64,000 nt of DNA from Halorussus lipolyticus (GCF_029338375.1 NZ_CP119804.1:1426001-1490000), one strand, 5' to 3'. Positions 25,975 to 35,651 are shown, counted from the first letter of the stretch. Notes: a model not told the origin generated them from the sequence alone. Made by a program: numbers and translations.

Positions 25975-26730
25975 TCACAGGGACAGGTGGCCGAACTCCA
26001 CGACGAGGCCGATGGCTATCATCACGGTGCCGAACAGGCGGTAGAGTTGTCCGGTCAGCGCGCGATACTTGATTCGCTCGACGTCGGTCGGGGTCTCTCG
26101 GACGTGCTTGATGTCCTTCATGTCGTAGAGCATGTCCTTCATGTCCTCCTCGACCCACGCCATCGTGCCAATCATCATCATCGGGCCGATGGCGAACAGC
26201 GCGATACCGAGGCTTATCTCCTCGGCGAGATAGATGTACCCCGAGACGGTGCATCCCCATCCGAGGCAGAACGCCAGATTGCCCCATCCGGTCACGTACT
26301 TGCGGTCGTGGAGTCGGCCGCCGAACCATTCGAGGTTGTACGCCAATCCGAGGAGGATGAGCAGGAGAATCCAGCCGATGTACCAAATCGTCGTCATCAG
26401 CGCGAGGACGATGCCGACGCCGAATCCGGCGAGTATCATCCCGGCCCCGATGGCGAACTGGATGTCGGAGTTGATTTGGAGGTTGATGTCGTCGGCCGAC
26501 AGGTCAACCGACTTCATCCCCTCGTCGAGGAGCCAGAAGTGGAACACGCCGACGGCCCAGAGCGTCCAGTCCCATCCGTGCTGGACCGAGGCTATCGCCA
26601 TCCCGATGGTGGTCGCCGCCATCGGAAACAGCGTGTACAGCGCGTACTGATTGATTACCGACCGATAGACGCTATAGAGGACACTCGCCTTCTCGACCTC
26701 CGGGGCGTGTGTCTCGACTTCTGTTGCCAT
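25975..26730 (-). CDS. Multi-spanning membrane protein in P450 cluster
   Basis: A 251-residue protein from MATEVETHAPEVEKAS (six residues inside a longer frame). About seven transmembrane helices can be followed, for example QYALYTLFPMAATTIGMAIAS, DIQFAIGAGMILAGFGVGIV, IWYIGWILLLILLGLAYNL and LGIALFAIGPMMMIGTMAW. Acidic residues sit at LLDEGMKSVDLSADD, a spacing faintly like the Asp-rich loop of UbiA prenyltransferases, but the match is too weak to assign. It lies between the Bat-like regulator and the P450 on the same strand (104 and 123 bases apart) and may make or move the P450 substrate. Confidence 0.7.
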   Translation of the reverse strand: MATEVETHAPEVEKASVLYSVYRSVINQYALYTLFPMAATTIGMAIASVQHGWDWTLWAVGVFHFWLLDEGMKSVDLSADDINLQINSDIQFAIGAGMILAGFGVGIVLALMTTIWYIGWILLLILLGLAYNLEWFGGRLHDRKYVTGWGNLAFCLGWGCTVSGYIYLAEEISLGIALFAIGPMMMIGTMAWVEEDMKDMLYDMKDIKHVRETPTDVERIKYRALTGQLYRLFGTVMIAIGLVVEFGHLSL

Positions 26731-26834
26731 GTGACGCAGTACACACATGTCATGGATAAAACTTTCCTAGAGAAATTATATAAAATATATTATTCTGAGA
26801 GCGGAATTACCCTTCAGAATCATTCAGACACGGC

Positions 26835-27506
26835 TCAGACGCTCGGGCCGAAGCTGTCAACGACGGCGCTCATTATTTTCCGCTCGGCCTTCTGGAGGTG
26901 GTCGCTCGCCGTCGCGGGAGCGCACCCGAGTTCGTCGGCGATGTCCTCGTGGGTCGCGCCCCGCGGTTGGTCGTAGTAGTCGAGTCGGAGCGCCGCCTCG
27001 ACGGCCTCCCGCTGTCGGTCGCTGAGCGCCACTTCCGGTCGCTTCGGGTCGCCGCGATAGGTCCGAATCTCGTCCACTCGGAGGTCGAAGGCGTTGGGGG
27101 CCGATTCGAGCGCGGCCTCGACCGGTTCCGACCGGCCGACGATTCTGCCGAACACCTTGCAGTCGCGGTAGATAATCGGCTTGCGGACGACCATTCCCGA
27201 CCGCGAGAGGACCTGAAAGACGCTATCGAACACGGGTATCGCCAAGGGTCGGGCCTCGACGAGGACGTACGAGGGGTTCTGTTCGGTCGCGGTTACTTCC
27301 ACCGAGTCGATGCCCGGCGTGTCGGTCGCGCTCGCCCGGAACGATTCGATGTCGCCGTCGATGGCGTAGAGGACAGTCGAGACGCTCTCGGCCCGATTCC
27401 AGTCGAGGACGCGCGTCTCCTGCACGTCGGGAGAATCCGCGAGAAGCCTGAGGAACTCGGGCGCTCGGTCGGGGTCGATGCGGGCGCTCACGCGGAGATA
27501 CTTCAC
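26835..27506 (-). CDS. Bacterio-opsin activator-like HTH regulator
   Basis: A 223-residue protein from a GTG (VKYLRVSARIDPDRAPEF). The N-terminal domain (about 1-150) is a sensor-like alpha/beta region typical of haloarchaeal Bat-type proteins. The C-terminus (LSDRQREAVEAALRLDYYDQPRGATHEDIADELGC...TASDHLQKAERKIM) is the HTH_10 domain. It probably controls its own row of genes: it is the first gene before the membrane protein and the P450. The start codon is preceded by an AT-rich patch near 27530. Confidence 0.85.
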   Translation of the reverse strand: MKYLRVSARIDPDRAPEFLRLLADSPDVQETRVLDWNRAESVSTVLYAIDGDIESFRASATDTPGIDSVEVTATEQNPSYVLVEARPLAIPVFDSVFQVLSRSGMVVRKPIIYRDCKVFGRIVGRSEPVEAALESAPNAFDLRVDEIRTYRGDPKRPEVALSDRQREAVEAALRLDYYDQPRGATHEDIADELGCAPATASDHLQKAERKIMSAVVDSFGPSV

Positions 27507-27644
27507 GGGTTTTCGTCCCAGAGGCGCTGTAATAAATCCCCCTATCATACGTGGCAGAATCGTTAGGACCGGCAGGCGTCTCGGCTACGATATGATAGCG
27601 CAAGTGCAGTTACAACCAAACGCCGTAACGGAAATGGACGATAG

Positions 27645-30275
27645 ATGTCGGTAGCGGAGCGAGTATCGTCGTTCATCACCGAACACAGTCGTATCGTCAT
27701 CGTCGTGATGATACTGGCGCTGGCAGTCGTCGGTGCCGGTGCCAGCAACGTCGAGCAATCGACCTCGATAGAGTCGCTGGCCAGCGGGTCGGACGCGGCC
27801 GAGACCAACAGCTACGTCCGCGAGAACTTCTCGACCTCGACGCGCGAGGGGAACACGACGACGGCCCTCATCACGGTCAGAAACGAGGAGGGCAACGTTC
27901 TCTCGAAGGCGTCGTTACTTCGGACGCTTCGCTACCAGCAGGCCGTCCGGAGCAACGAGACCATAAACGACACGCTCGTTGACGACCGACCGACGTTCGG
28001 TATCGCCAACCTCGTTGCCCGCGCGGCAATCTACTCCGAGCGCCGCCAGCAGGCCAAACAGGCCCGACAGGGCAACGCCACCAACGGTTCGGCCGCGATG
28101 GCCGCTTCGGGCGCTGGCGGCGAGACCCCGACACTCGACGAGCAAATTGACCAGTTGGAGTCGATGGACGACGCCGAAGTCGAGCAACTCGTCGAGCGCA
28201 TGCTGGCCGAGGACAGCCAGTTACCCGGAAACGAACTCGCCTACCGACTCCTGCCGACCGAGTACGAGGCCGGGTCCGCGACGGCCGACGCCCGACTGGT
28301 CGTCGTGACCCAGCAGACCGAACAGCCGATTCGGACCGGTGCCGCAGTCTCCGAGACGGTCGCCGAGGGCGAGATGGCCGCGCGCGACTTGGCGAAGCAA
28401 CAGCCCGGACCCGAGTCGTACCTCGCGTTCGGGTTCGGCATGGTCACGTATCAGGAGAACATCGCCATCACCGATAGCTTCGGCATCATCGGCCCGCTGG
28501 CGATTCTGTTCGTTCTCGTCACGCTGTCTATCGCCTACCGCGACCTCCTCGACATCGTTCTCGGCCTGCTCGGGGTCTTCTTGGTCGTCCACGGCACCTT
28601 CGGCGTGATGGGATGGGCAGGCATCACGTTCAATCAGGTGATGATTGCGGTCCCGATTCTGCTCATCGGACTGTCGGTGGACTACGCGCTTCACGTCGTC
28701 ATGCGGTACCGCGAGGAGCGCGCCGAGAACGACACCGACGTTCGCACCGCGATGAAGGACTCGCTGACCAGTCTCGGACCGGCGCTCGCGCTCGTCACGG
28801 CCACGACTTCCATCGGCTTCTTGGCCAACCTCACGAGTTCGGTGGGCGCGCTCCGGACGTTCGGCGTCGTCACCGCCGTCGGCATCGTGGTGACGCTGGT
28901 CGTCTTCGGTGTCTTCATCCCCGCGCTCAAGTCCGAAATCGACTCCTTCCTCGAAGGTCGGGGCTGGGACCGCTCGGCGACTCCCTTCGGGTCCGGCGGT
29001 CGGCTTCGACACCTCCTGCGCGGCGGCGCGACCCTCGCACGCCGGGCACCGCTCGCGGTCCTCGTCCTCGCGGTCCTCGTCAGTGCCTGCGGGGCCTACG
29101 GAGCGACGCAGGTCGAATCGTCGTTCTCCTCGGAGGCGTTCATCGCCGACGACCCGGCCGAGTGGACCGACAACCTCCCCGAGCAGATGCAACCGAGCGA
29201 TTTCTTCCTCAAGGATAGCCGACAGTTCATCTACGAGAACTTCCAGTCGCCCGACAAGCAGGGCAAGATACTCGTCAGGGGGAACGTCACGAGTCCCGAG
29301 ACCCTCGACAGCATCGCCGAGGGCGAGTCCGCCGTCAGCGAGTCGAGCGTGACGTTCGTCCGACCGGACGGCGAACCGGCCATCGAGACGCCCCTGTCGG
29401 CCATGCAGACGGTCGCGGACGAAAACGAGACGTTCAACGCGACCTTCCAGTCTGCGGACACCGACGGTGACGGTGTGCCCGACCGCAACCTCGAAGCGGT
29501 CTACGACGACTTCTACGCGACCGCACCGGACCGCGCCGAACGCACGGTCTACCGGACAGACGACGGCACCTACGAGGCCCTCAAGCTACGGGTCGCAGTC
29601 GTCGGGACGGCGGGCCGGGCGGCCATCGCCGACGAACTGCAGAACGTCGCCGGAGCGATAGAGACCGACGACGGAACGGTGACCGCGGCCGCGACCGGCA
29701 GACCGGTGGTCGCAAAGGCGGCCAAGGAACGGCTCACGTCGACGCTGGTCGAGAGCCTCGCACTCACGCTGGTCGCCATCCTCGTCCTGCTGGCCGTCGT
29801 GTTCCGCGCGAAGGGAGGGAGCGCCACCTTGGGCGCGCTGACGCTCACGCCGGTCGTCTTCACCGTGAGTTGGTTGCTCGGGACCATGGCGGTGCTCGAG
29901 ATTCCCATCAGCCTGACGACCGCGCTCGTCGGCAGTATCTCGCTGGGTCTGGGCGTGGACTACGCTATCCACGTCAGCGAACGGTTCAGCCACGAACTCG
30001 AATCCGGCGTCGAACCGATGACGGCCCTCGAACGGACCGTGGTCGGGACCGGCGGTGCCCTGCTGAGTAGCGCGGTCACGACCGCGGCCGGGTTCGGCGT
30101 CCTGACCTTCTCGCTTCTGCCCGGTCTCCAGCGGTTCGGCTTCATTCTCGCGGTCGGCATCGTCTACGCCTTCCTCGCCAGCGTGTTCATCCAGCCGAGT
30201 CTCCTCGCGCTCTGGACGCGCTACGGGTCGCCGAGGGCGGCCCAAGAGGCGACGCCGACGACCGCAGACGACTGA
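27645..30275 (+). CDS. MMPL/RND-type transporter
   Basis: An 876-residue membrane protein. It has the duplicated layout of the family: one helix near 18-36 (IVIVVMILALAVVGAGAS), a large outer loop with a charged coiled-like segment (SERRQQAKQARQ), then five helices near 270-420 including GLSVDYALHVVMRYREE (an SSD/RND motif with charged residues inside the membrane), then a second outer loop and a second set of helices with LGVDYAIHVSERFSHE. It would export lipids, siderophores or drugs with proton or sodium flow. No partner gene is adjacent, so the substrate stays open. Confidence 0.88.
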   Translation: MSVAERVSSFITEHSRIVIVVMILALAVVGAGASNVEQSTSIESLASGSDAAETNSYVRENFSTSTREGNTTTALITVRNEEGNVLSKASLLRTLRYQQAVRSNETINDTLVDDRPTFGIANLVARAAIYSERRQQAKQARQGNATNGSAAMAASGAGGETPTLDEQIDQLESMDDAEVEQLVERMLAEDSQLPGNELAYRLLPTEYEAGSATADARLVVVTQQTEQPIRTGAAVSETVAEGEMAARDLAKQQPGPESYLAFGFGMVTYQENIAITDSFGIIGPLAILFVLVTLSIAYRDLLDIVLGLLGVFLVVHGTFGVMGWAGITFNQVMIAVPILLIGLSVDYALHVVMRYREERAENDTDVRTAMKDSLTSLGPALALVTATTSIGFLANLTSSVGALRTFGVVTAVGIVVTLVVFGVFIPALKSEIDSFLEGRGWDRSATPFGSGGRLRHLLRGGATLARRAPLAVLVLAVLVSACGAYGATQVESSFSSEAFIADDPAEWTDNLPEQMQPSDFFLKDSRQFIYENFQSPDKQGKILVRGNVTSPETLDSIAEGESAVSESSVTFVRPDGEPAIETPLSAMQTVADENETFNATFQSADTDGDGVPDRNLEAVYDDFYATAPDRAERTVYRTDDGTYEALKLRVAVVGTAGRAAIADELQNVAGAIETDDGTVTAAATGRPVVAKAAKERLTSTLVESLALTLVAILVLLAVVFRAKGGSATLGALTLTPVVFTVSWLLGTMAVLEIPISLTTALVGSISLGLGVDYAIHVSERFSHELESGVEPMTALERTVVGTGGALLSSAVTTAAGFGVLTFSLLPGLQRFGFILAVGIVYAFLASVFIQPSLLALWTRYGSPRAAQEATPTTADD

Positions 30276-30299
30276 AGCCAGCGTCTTTCCAGCGATTAC

Positions 30300-30312
30300 G
30301 AGCTTTTTTCGG
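30300..30312 (+). terminator. T-run terminator-like site
   Basis: gagcttttttcgg about 25 bases after the MMPL stop: a six-T run following GC-rich DNA, in keeping with archaeal oligo-T termination. No strong stem is visible. Confidence 0.35.
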
Positions 30313-30407
30313 TCGAAGTATCGACGGAGCAGAGAGAAAACAGCGGGCGGTCTTCTGCCGGACTACTTTACTAGCCGAGGAGTCGGTTCACTCGTCCGAG
30401 ATTCAGC

Positions 30408-31031
30408 TCACTCGCCGGGAACTCGGGCGACGGTAGCGATGGCCCGAGGACTGGTCGGCGACCGCTGGAGAATCCGGTGTTCCACGTCGTCAAACCCGGC
30501 CTCAGTGAACATCCGGTCGGCCTCCTCCTCGTCGTAGAACAGCATGATGGCGTCGGCGACGCGCTCGAACACCGAGTTCTTCGGGGAGTCAGGACCCACG
30601 ACCAGCACCTGTCCGCCGGGTTCGACCGCCCGCCGGAACTCCCGGAGCGCGGCGACCGGGTTGGGCCAGTACTCGATTGACCCCGACGACCAGAGGACGT
30701 CGAAGGCGTCGTCGGCGAAGGGCAGGCGCTCGGCGTCCCCGCGGTGGAACCGCACCCGGTCGTCGTCGCCGAACTTCTCGAAGGCCTGTTCCAGCTGGTG
30801 GACCGACTGGTCCAGTCCGTGAACGTCGTCGCTGTGGCGGACCAGTCCCTCGGTTCCGAACCCGGTTCCGCATCCCACGTCGAGGACCCTATCGCCGTCC
30901 TCGATGTCGAGCATCGAGAGGGCCTCGTCGCGCATCTCCTCGTTCCAGATGAACGGGTTCACTCGGTCATACACCTTCGAGAGGTACTTGTAGAACAGTT
31001 GCGCCCGCTCCTTATCTTCGAGGAGGCTCAT
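30408..31031 (-). CDS. Class I SAM-dependent methyltransferase (quinone-type)
   Basis: A 207-residue methyltransferase. VLDVGCGTGFGTEGL is motif I for SAM; the acidic post-I residue is in GLDQSVHQLEQA; FDVLWSSGSIEYWPNP matches motif II/III of the UbiE/MPBQ-type enzymes. The N-terminus ERAQLFYKYLSKVYDRVNPFIW resembles plant and cyanobacterial MPBQ/MSBQ methyltransferases and archaeal homologues thought to methylate menaquinone or related rings. The methyl acceptor is inferred only. Confidence 0.85.
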   Translation of the reverse strand: MSLLEDKERAQLFYKYLSKVYDRVNPFIWNEEMRDEALSMLDIEDGDRVLDVGCGTGFGTEGLVRHSDDVHGLDQSVHQLEQAFEKFGDDDRVRFHRGDAERLPFADDAFDVLWSSGSIEYWPNPVAALREFRRAVEPGGQVLVVGPDSPKNSVFERVADAIMLFYDEEEADRMFTEAGFDDVEHRILQRSPTSPRAIATVARVPGE

Positions 31032-31186
31032 GTTCGGATACTTACGACTCGCGCCGCATAAATTAACTCCTCTGGGGCGAGACGCGGCGACGAGAGTCGG
31101 TCGTCGGGCGGTCGAGACGACGCTTCCGGGCGACGAATGCCCGCGTGTAGAAAGGGTTATGGAGCCACCGGAACCCTAAACGAAAC

Positions 31187-33115
31187 ATGAGCCAGATTAC
31201 GGTCGTCCTTCCAGACGGTTCCGAACTCGAACTGGAGGAGGGCGCGACGGTCGAGGACGCGGCGTTCGAAATCGGTCCCGGTCTCGGCCGGGACACCGTG
31301 GCAGGGGTCGTAGACGGTGACCTCGTGGACAAAGCCAGCGAACTCCACGAGGGCGCGAAACTCGAAATCGTCACGCCCTCCAGCGACGAGTACCTCGACG
31401 TGCTTCGCCACTCGGCGGCCCACGTCTTCGCCCAAGCCCTCCAGCGCCTCTACCCCGAGGCCCGACTGACCATCGGCCCGTGGACCGACGACGGGTTCTA
31501 CTACGACATCTACGGCGTCGAACTCGAAGAGGAGGACCTCGAAGAAATCGAAGACGAGGCCTACGACATCATCGACGAGGACCTCGAAATCGAACGCTTC
31601 GAGCGCTCCCGCGACGAGGCCTTCGAGGTCTACGACGACAACAAGTTCAAGCGCGAGATTCTGGACGACGAGGCTGGCGACGAGGAGTCCATCTCCTTCT
31701 ACGAGCAGGGCGAGTTCGAGGACCTCTGCAAGGGTCCTCACGTCGAATCGACCGGCGAAATCGGCGGGTTCGCCTTGCTGTCGATTTCGGGTGCCTACTG
31801 GCGCGGCGACGAGAACAACGAGATGCTGACTCGCGTCTACGGCACGGCCTTCGAAACCGAAGACGAGCTGGACGAGTTCATCCAGCGCAGACAAGAGGCC
31901 GAGGAGCGCGACCACCGCAAAATCGGCCAAGAGATGGACCTCTTTTCGATTCCGGACCACTCGCCGGGATGCGCTCACTACCACCCCAACGGGATGACCA
32001 TCCGGCGCGAACTCGAAGACTACATCCGGTCGAAGAACGACGAACTCGGCTACGACGAGGTGTGGACGCCCGAACTCAACAAGGCCGAACTCTGGAAGCC
32101 CACCGGCCACTACGACAACTTCAAGGAAGAAGGCGAGATGTTCGCGTGGGAACAGGACGACACCGAGTACGGCCTGAAGCCGATGAACTGCGCGAACCAC
32201 GCCCACATCTACGACGACCAGCAGTACTCCTACCGTGACCTCCCTGTCCGGTTCTCGGAGTTCGGCACGGTCTACCGCAACGAGCAGTCGGGCGAACTCT
32301 CGGGCCTCCTCCGGGTTCGGGGGCTAACGCAGGACGACGGCCACGCCTTCATCCGGAAGGACCAGATTCGAGAGGAGATTACCCAGACGCTCAGCATCAT
32401 CGAGGACATCTACGGCCACTTCGACCTCGAAGTCCTCTACAAACTCGAAACGAAGGGCGACAACGCGGTCGGAAGCGACGAGATTTGGGAGGAGGCCACC
32501 GACGCGCTGAAACACGCCCTCGACTCCGAGGGCCTCGACTACGACGTAGAGGAGGGCGAGGCCGCCTTCTACGGGCCGAAAATCGGCCTCGATGCGCGGG
32601 ACGCCATCGGCCGAGAGTGGACCATCGGCACGGTCCAACTCGACTTCAACATCCCCGAGCGACTGGACCTGACCTACACGGGCAAGGACAACGAGGAGCA
32701 TCGCCCGGTGATGGTCCACCGCGCCCTGCTGGGGTCGTTCGAGCGATTCATGGGCGTGATGATAGAACACTTCAAGGGCAACTTCCCGACGTGGCTGGCC
32801 CCCGAGCAGGTCCGCATCCTGCCCGTGAGCGACGACAACATCGGCTACGCCAAACAGCTTCAGAACCGGTATCTGGGCGACTTCCGGGTCGAAATCGAGG
32901 ACCGGTCGTGGACGGTCGGCAAGAAGATTCAGCAGGCCCACGACGACAACGTGCCCTACATGCTCATCGTCGGCGACGACGAGGAGGAGACCGGCACCAT
33001 CTCGGTCCGGGACCGACAGGAGCGTTCGCGCGACGACGTGGCGGTCGAAGCCTTCCGTGACCACCTCGAAGAAGAAGTCGCGGACAAGGCGACGGACGTG
33101 ACTTTCCTCGAATAA
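31187..33115 (+). CDS. thrS: Threonine--tRNA ligase
   Basis: A 642-residue class II aminoacyl-tRNA synthetase. Domains in order: TGS (residues 1-65, [19 protein letters not shown]), editing-type SAD domain with [11 protein letters not shown] near 75, class II core with [35 protein letters not shown] region (motif 2) and [18 protein letters not shown] (motif 3), and C-terminal anticodon domain from about 540. The SAD-zinc region carries [12 protein letters not shown] bacterial-type ThrRS with this editing domain is normal in haloarchaea. It is read alone from a promoter with AT-rich sequence near 31155. Confidence 0.97.
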   Translation: MSQITVVLPDGSELELEEGATVEDAAFEIGPGLGRDTVAGVVDGDLVDKASELHEGAKLEIVTPSSDEYLDVLRHSAAHVFAQALQRLYPEARLTIGPWTDDGFYYDIYGVELEEEDLEEIEDEAYDIIDEDLEIERFERSRDEAFEVYDDNKFKREILDDEAGDEESISFYEQGEFEDLCKGPHVESTGEIGGFALLSISGAYWRGDENNEMLTRVYGTAFETEDELDEFIQRRQEAEERDHRKIGQEMDLFSIPDHSPGCAHYHPNGMTIRRELEDYIRSKNDELGYDEVWTPELNKAELWKPTGHYDNFKEEGEMFAWEQDDTEYGLKPMNCANHAHIYDDQQYSYRDLPVRFSEFGTVYRNEQSGELSGLLRVRGLTQDDGHAFIRKDQIREEITQTLSIIEDIYGHFDLEVLYKLETKGDNAVGSDEIWEEATDALKHALDSEGLDYDVEEGEAAFYGPKIGLDARDAIGREWTIGTVQLDFNIPERLDLTYTGKDNEEHRPVMVHRALLGSFERFMGVMIEHFKGNFPTWLAPEQVRILPVSDDNIGYAKQLQNRYLGDFRVEIEDRSWTVGKKIQQAHDDNVPYMLIVGDDEEETGTISVRDRQERSRDDVAVEAFRDHLEEEVADKATDVTFLE

Positions 33116-33179
33116 CGCTCTCCCCATTTTCCGATTCGGCGCGCGAGAAACGCGCGAGGTCGTCGGGAACAACGTGACC

Positions 33180-33218
33180 GACTGCTCGGCGGACGCGGTT
33201 TGTCCGCCGGTGGACGAG
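33180..33218. repeat. Dispersed hairpin repeat, copy 1
   Basis: A 39-base sequence with the stem GGCGGAC/GTCCGCC around a GCGGTTT loop. It recurs at 58928-58966 with one base changed (C to T at the third base before the end GAG). It lies in the gap after thrS. Confidence 0.75.
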
Positions 33219-33364
33219 TGAGCGACTACAAGGAGCGAACGAGGAGGCTGGGGAGGTTCGAGGGCGGTGCGGTTGCGGTAGACGGCTGTATTCAACCCTG
33301 AAGCTAGCTTCCTGTTTCTGTCGATGCTGTTCTGAAGCGTCACAGAAACAGCAACTGAGGTTTC

Positions 33365-33495
33365 GAAAGCCCTCGCGCGGTTCGCGGTCGCTCACCGGGA
33401 TATTCTCGTCCCTCGCTGACGCTCGGGACTCGAATAGTGGCCCGCTGAGACGACTAAAGTGAACGCGAACCGCGCTCGCCCTTTCAGTCCGCCAA
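33365..33495 (+). repeat. Structured intergenic repeat, copy 2
   Basis: Starts GAAAGCCCTCGCGCGGTTCG and ends CGCGCTCGCCCTTTCAGTCC; the ends pair over about 20 bases with few mismatches. The interior stem TATTCTCGTCCC pairs with GGGACTCGAATA, and GCTGAGACGACTA is the conserved inner segment. In copies 1 and 3 these ends are other sequences that also pair, which is covariation. All three copies lie in the same orientation on the plus strand. Confidence 0.7.
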
Positions 33496-33546
33496 GGATG
33501 TAGACTGTCGGGCCGAGCTACGTACGTATCGTCTCCACCCACCGCC

Positions 33547-34410
33547 TCACACGGACTCCCAGCGAATCTCCGAGAGGGGATGCAGGGGATTCCCGCCCAC
33601 AACGTCGTAGGTTGCGGTGGCGATGTCGATGCCCCCGGCGGCCTGCAACGACGCCAGCAGGTCGTCGTTGTAGTTCCGGAAATCCGTGTACTGCCGCCGG
33701 AGGAGGCCCAGCAGGGTCTCCTCGGGGTGGAGTTCGTAGACGTGTTCGAGGTGGACGCCGGCTTTCACGCGGTCGGCGTAGTCCGTCAGAGTCTCGGACA
33801 CGATGTCGTGAACGCTCGGGAGCGCGGTCAGCGACCCCTGCGTGAACAGAACTACCTCGTCGTCGCTCTCGCTGGCTTCGAGGACCTCCTCCAGAAGGTC
33901 CCACTCGTCGTCCCGAAAGTCGAAGGGTTCGACCCGGATACGGTCGTGGTCGCCGAACAGTTCCCGGCCGAGTGCCACGCCGCTCTCGGTGGGGTCGCCG
34001 CCGACGAACTCGCAGTCCGGGTAGGCCTCCGCGAGGACGCCCAATTCGTAGCCCCACCCGCACCCGAGCGAGACCACCGTCTCGCCGCCGTCGAGGAGTC
34101 CGGCGAGCGCGGCCACGGTGGCCTCGTCCTGTAGCGTCTGCTTTTCGTCTACGTCTACGAGAAAGAGGTCCTCGGCGCGGGAGATGGCGACCGGACTCTC
34201 CTCGGCGTGGTGGTTGGCCGACCGCTGGACCTCGCGGAAGCCCATCTCGGGGTTCTCGCGGGCGAGGCCGAGGAGGGTGGCGTACACCTCGTCGTAGGCG
34301 TCGATGCCGACGCCGCCGTGGCCGGGTTGCTCGGCCCAGTCGTCGCGTCCGAGGAGGCGGCCGGGCCACGGCGAGTGCTTCGGCAGGTCGTTCAGCGAGA
34401 GTTCGCGCAT
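33547..34410 (-). CDS. Class I SAM-dependent methyltransferase-like protein
   Basis: A 287-residue protein from MRELSLNDLPKHSPWPGRL. VVSLGCGWGYELGVLAEAYP is motif I of a Rossmann SAM domain, FVGGDPTESG carries the acidic ribose-binding position, and FDFRDDEWDLLEEVLEAS follows. The N-terminal 110 residues (SPWPGRLLGRDDW and ENPEMGFREVQRSANHHAEES) look like a substrate-binding lid. Target unknown. Codon use matches the surrounding genes. Confidence 0.8.
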   Translation of the reverse strand: MRELSLNDLPKHSPWPGRLLGRDDWAEQPGHGGVGIDAYDEVYATLLGLARENPEMGFREVQRSANHHAEESPVAISRAEDLFLVDVDEKQTLQDEATVAALAGLLDGGETVVSLGCGWGYELGVLAEAYPDCEFVGGDPTESGVALGRELFGDHDRIRVEPFDFRDDEWDLLEEVLEASESDDEVVLFTQGSLTALPSVHDIVSETLTDYADRVKAGVHLEHVYELHPEETLLGLLRRQYTDFRNYNDDLLASLQAAGGIDIATATYDVVGGNPLHPLSEIRWESV

Positions 34411-34548
34411 GGACTGGGCGACTCCTCGGACGGGAAAAAGGGTTCTGGAAGCGCGAGCGCGACGGACCGACCGCGCCCGCGGACCGGCCTCGGGCGAGTC
34501 GAACGGGAAATACTTATATCCTGATAGATGCCCGGTTACGAGTAACGA

Positions 34549-34905
34549 ATGGCTCCCGATTTGCTCATCGTGGACGACAGCGACTTTCAGCGGACGATGA
34601 TACGGCAGGCGGTCGGCGACGACTTCACCATCGTCGGCGAGGCCAGTAACGGCGTCGAGGCGGTCGAGATGTACGAGAACCACCGCCCCGACGCGATTAC
34701 GATGGACATCATGATGCCCGAGATGGACGGGGTCGAGGCGACCGACCGCATCAAGTCCAGCGACAACCCGCCGACCATCGTGATGGTGACGAGCGTGGAC
34801 CAGAACAGCAAGATGAAACAGGCGGTCAAGGCGGGTGCCGACGGCTACGTCACCAAGCCCTTCGAACCCGAGGACATCAAGGCGGAACTCTCGAACGTTC
34901 TGTGA
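34549..34905 (+). CDS. CheY-like response regulator receiver
   Basis: A 118-residue stand-alone receiver. Acidic pair D9/D10 (LLIVDDSDF), phosphoacceptor D53 (TMDIMMPEMDG), Thr81 (VMVTS) and Lys103 (VTKPFE) are all at CheY positions. No output domain follows, as in chemotaxis CheY or phosphate-shuttle proteins. No che gene is near, so its partner kinase must lie elsewhere. The gene starts about 30 bases after a TATA-like aaatacttatatcc. Confidence 0.93.
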   Translation: MAPDLLIVDDSDFQRTMIRQAVGDDFTIVGEASNGVEAVEMYENHRPDAITMDIMMPEMDGVEATDRIKSSDNPPTIVMVTSVDQNSKMKQAVKAGADGYVTKPFEPEDIKAELSNVL

Positions 34906-34916
34906 GGCGTGTGGTC

Positions 34917-34937
34917 GTTTTTCGACGCGGATTTTTC
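34917..34937 (+). terminator. T-run terminator-like site after receiver gene
   Basis: cgtttttcgacgcggatttttcg: two T-runs separated by GC-rich DNA, just before the short inverted repeat that opens the AT-rich toxin/antitoxin-like region. Confidence 0.4.
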
Positions 34938-34975
34938 GGCTCTGTTGAAACCCTTCAGGTCTGACAGTAGGTACC

Positions 34976-35095
34976 GTGTGCGATTTGTGGTGCGAATTGA
35001 CCACGCGGCTTCTATCAGATTCGAGCTACTTGGCGATGGCTGTGCTGAATACAGAGGATGAATATCACAAGGAGGCTTTAGCAGTTAATCGGGAA
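34976..35095 (+). pseudogene. VapC-like PIN-domain remnant
   Basis: The frame reads LLSDSSYLAMAVLNTEDEYH followed by a KEALA helix, matching the first strand and helix of VapC-type PIN toxins (DxSxLxAxLNxED-YHxxA). After about 40 residues the frame runs into the antisense of the next PIN gene and family likeness stops. Upstream there is no convincing start beyond a GTG at 34976. I take it as the broken 5' end of a former toxin gene. Confidence 0.5.
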
Positions 35096-35647
35096 CCTCC
35101 AAAAGAGGTTTTCTTGCCGAGATCCTTTCCAATCCATCCGTTGCAGGATCTTTTCTGACTGATCGCAAAACGTGTCTTTTGACATATTCTGCTCGTCACT
35201 ATCCCGGCGCGTCAAGAGATACAGTGGAAAGTTTGGTGGTTCAATCGTAAACTCATTCGGTGTCCCTTCAAGCTCCTGTTGTGTTCGCTCTAGTAATACT
35301 GCAGCACCTTGGTCAAATAACAAGATGCTTGAGATCTCTTCATATTGTCCGAGAGCGGTGCGGACAGATTTCTCCCCAGCATCAGGTACGCCACTATTGG
35401 GCGCGCCTGGGATGTTCACTCGAGTCGGGTACGCGATTTCACCGTCTTTGACGTAATCCATGATTCTTTCTGCGGATTTTTGTAACCAATGAGAGCCACC
35501 GTTTCTGGCTTTATCTCGAATCTCCTGGAAACACGTCCATGTCGTACTGACGGCGATCTCGGAGAACACCATATCTGCATATTCCTCCTCACAAGCGGCT
35601 AGCCCGATCAAGGCTGAAGAATCCGCGAGGATCGGCTGAACTGTCAT
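35078..35647 (-). CDS. PIN-domain protein, probable toxin ribonuclease
   Basis: A 189-residue protein with the PIN acidic set: D9 in ILADSSALIGLA, E92 in DAGEKSVRTAL and D112 in ILLFDQGAAVLL. These residues bind Mg2+ for RNA cleavage. The C-terminal 40 residues (SKDTFCDQSEKILQRMDWKG) form an extra helix. Its start lies 4 bases after the stop of the 340-residue gene 35652-36674, so the pair is an operon with the larger, probably neutralising, protein first. Base composition is AT-richer than the genome, which suggests transfer. Confidence 0.75.
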   Translation of the reverse strand: MTVQPILADSSALIGLAACEEEYADMVFSEIAVSTTWTCFQEIRDKARNGGSHWLQKSAERIMDYVKDGEIAYPTRVNIPGAPNSGVPDAGEKSVRTALGQYEEISSILLFDQGAAVLLERTQQELEGTPNEFTIEPPNFPLYLLTRRDSDEQNMSKDTFCDQSEKILQRMDWKGSRQENLFWRFPINC

Positions 35648-35651
35648 TCGA

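Noticed and set aside
25975..26730. UbiA-type prenyltransferase
   Set aside because: Only one Asp-rich loop looks faintly similar and its order differs; listed as an unknown membrane protein.
34411..35004. Long upstream extension of the methyltransferase frame
   Set aside because: It is the antisense of the CheY-like receiver gene.
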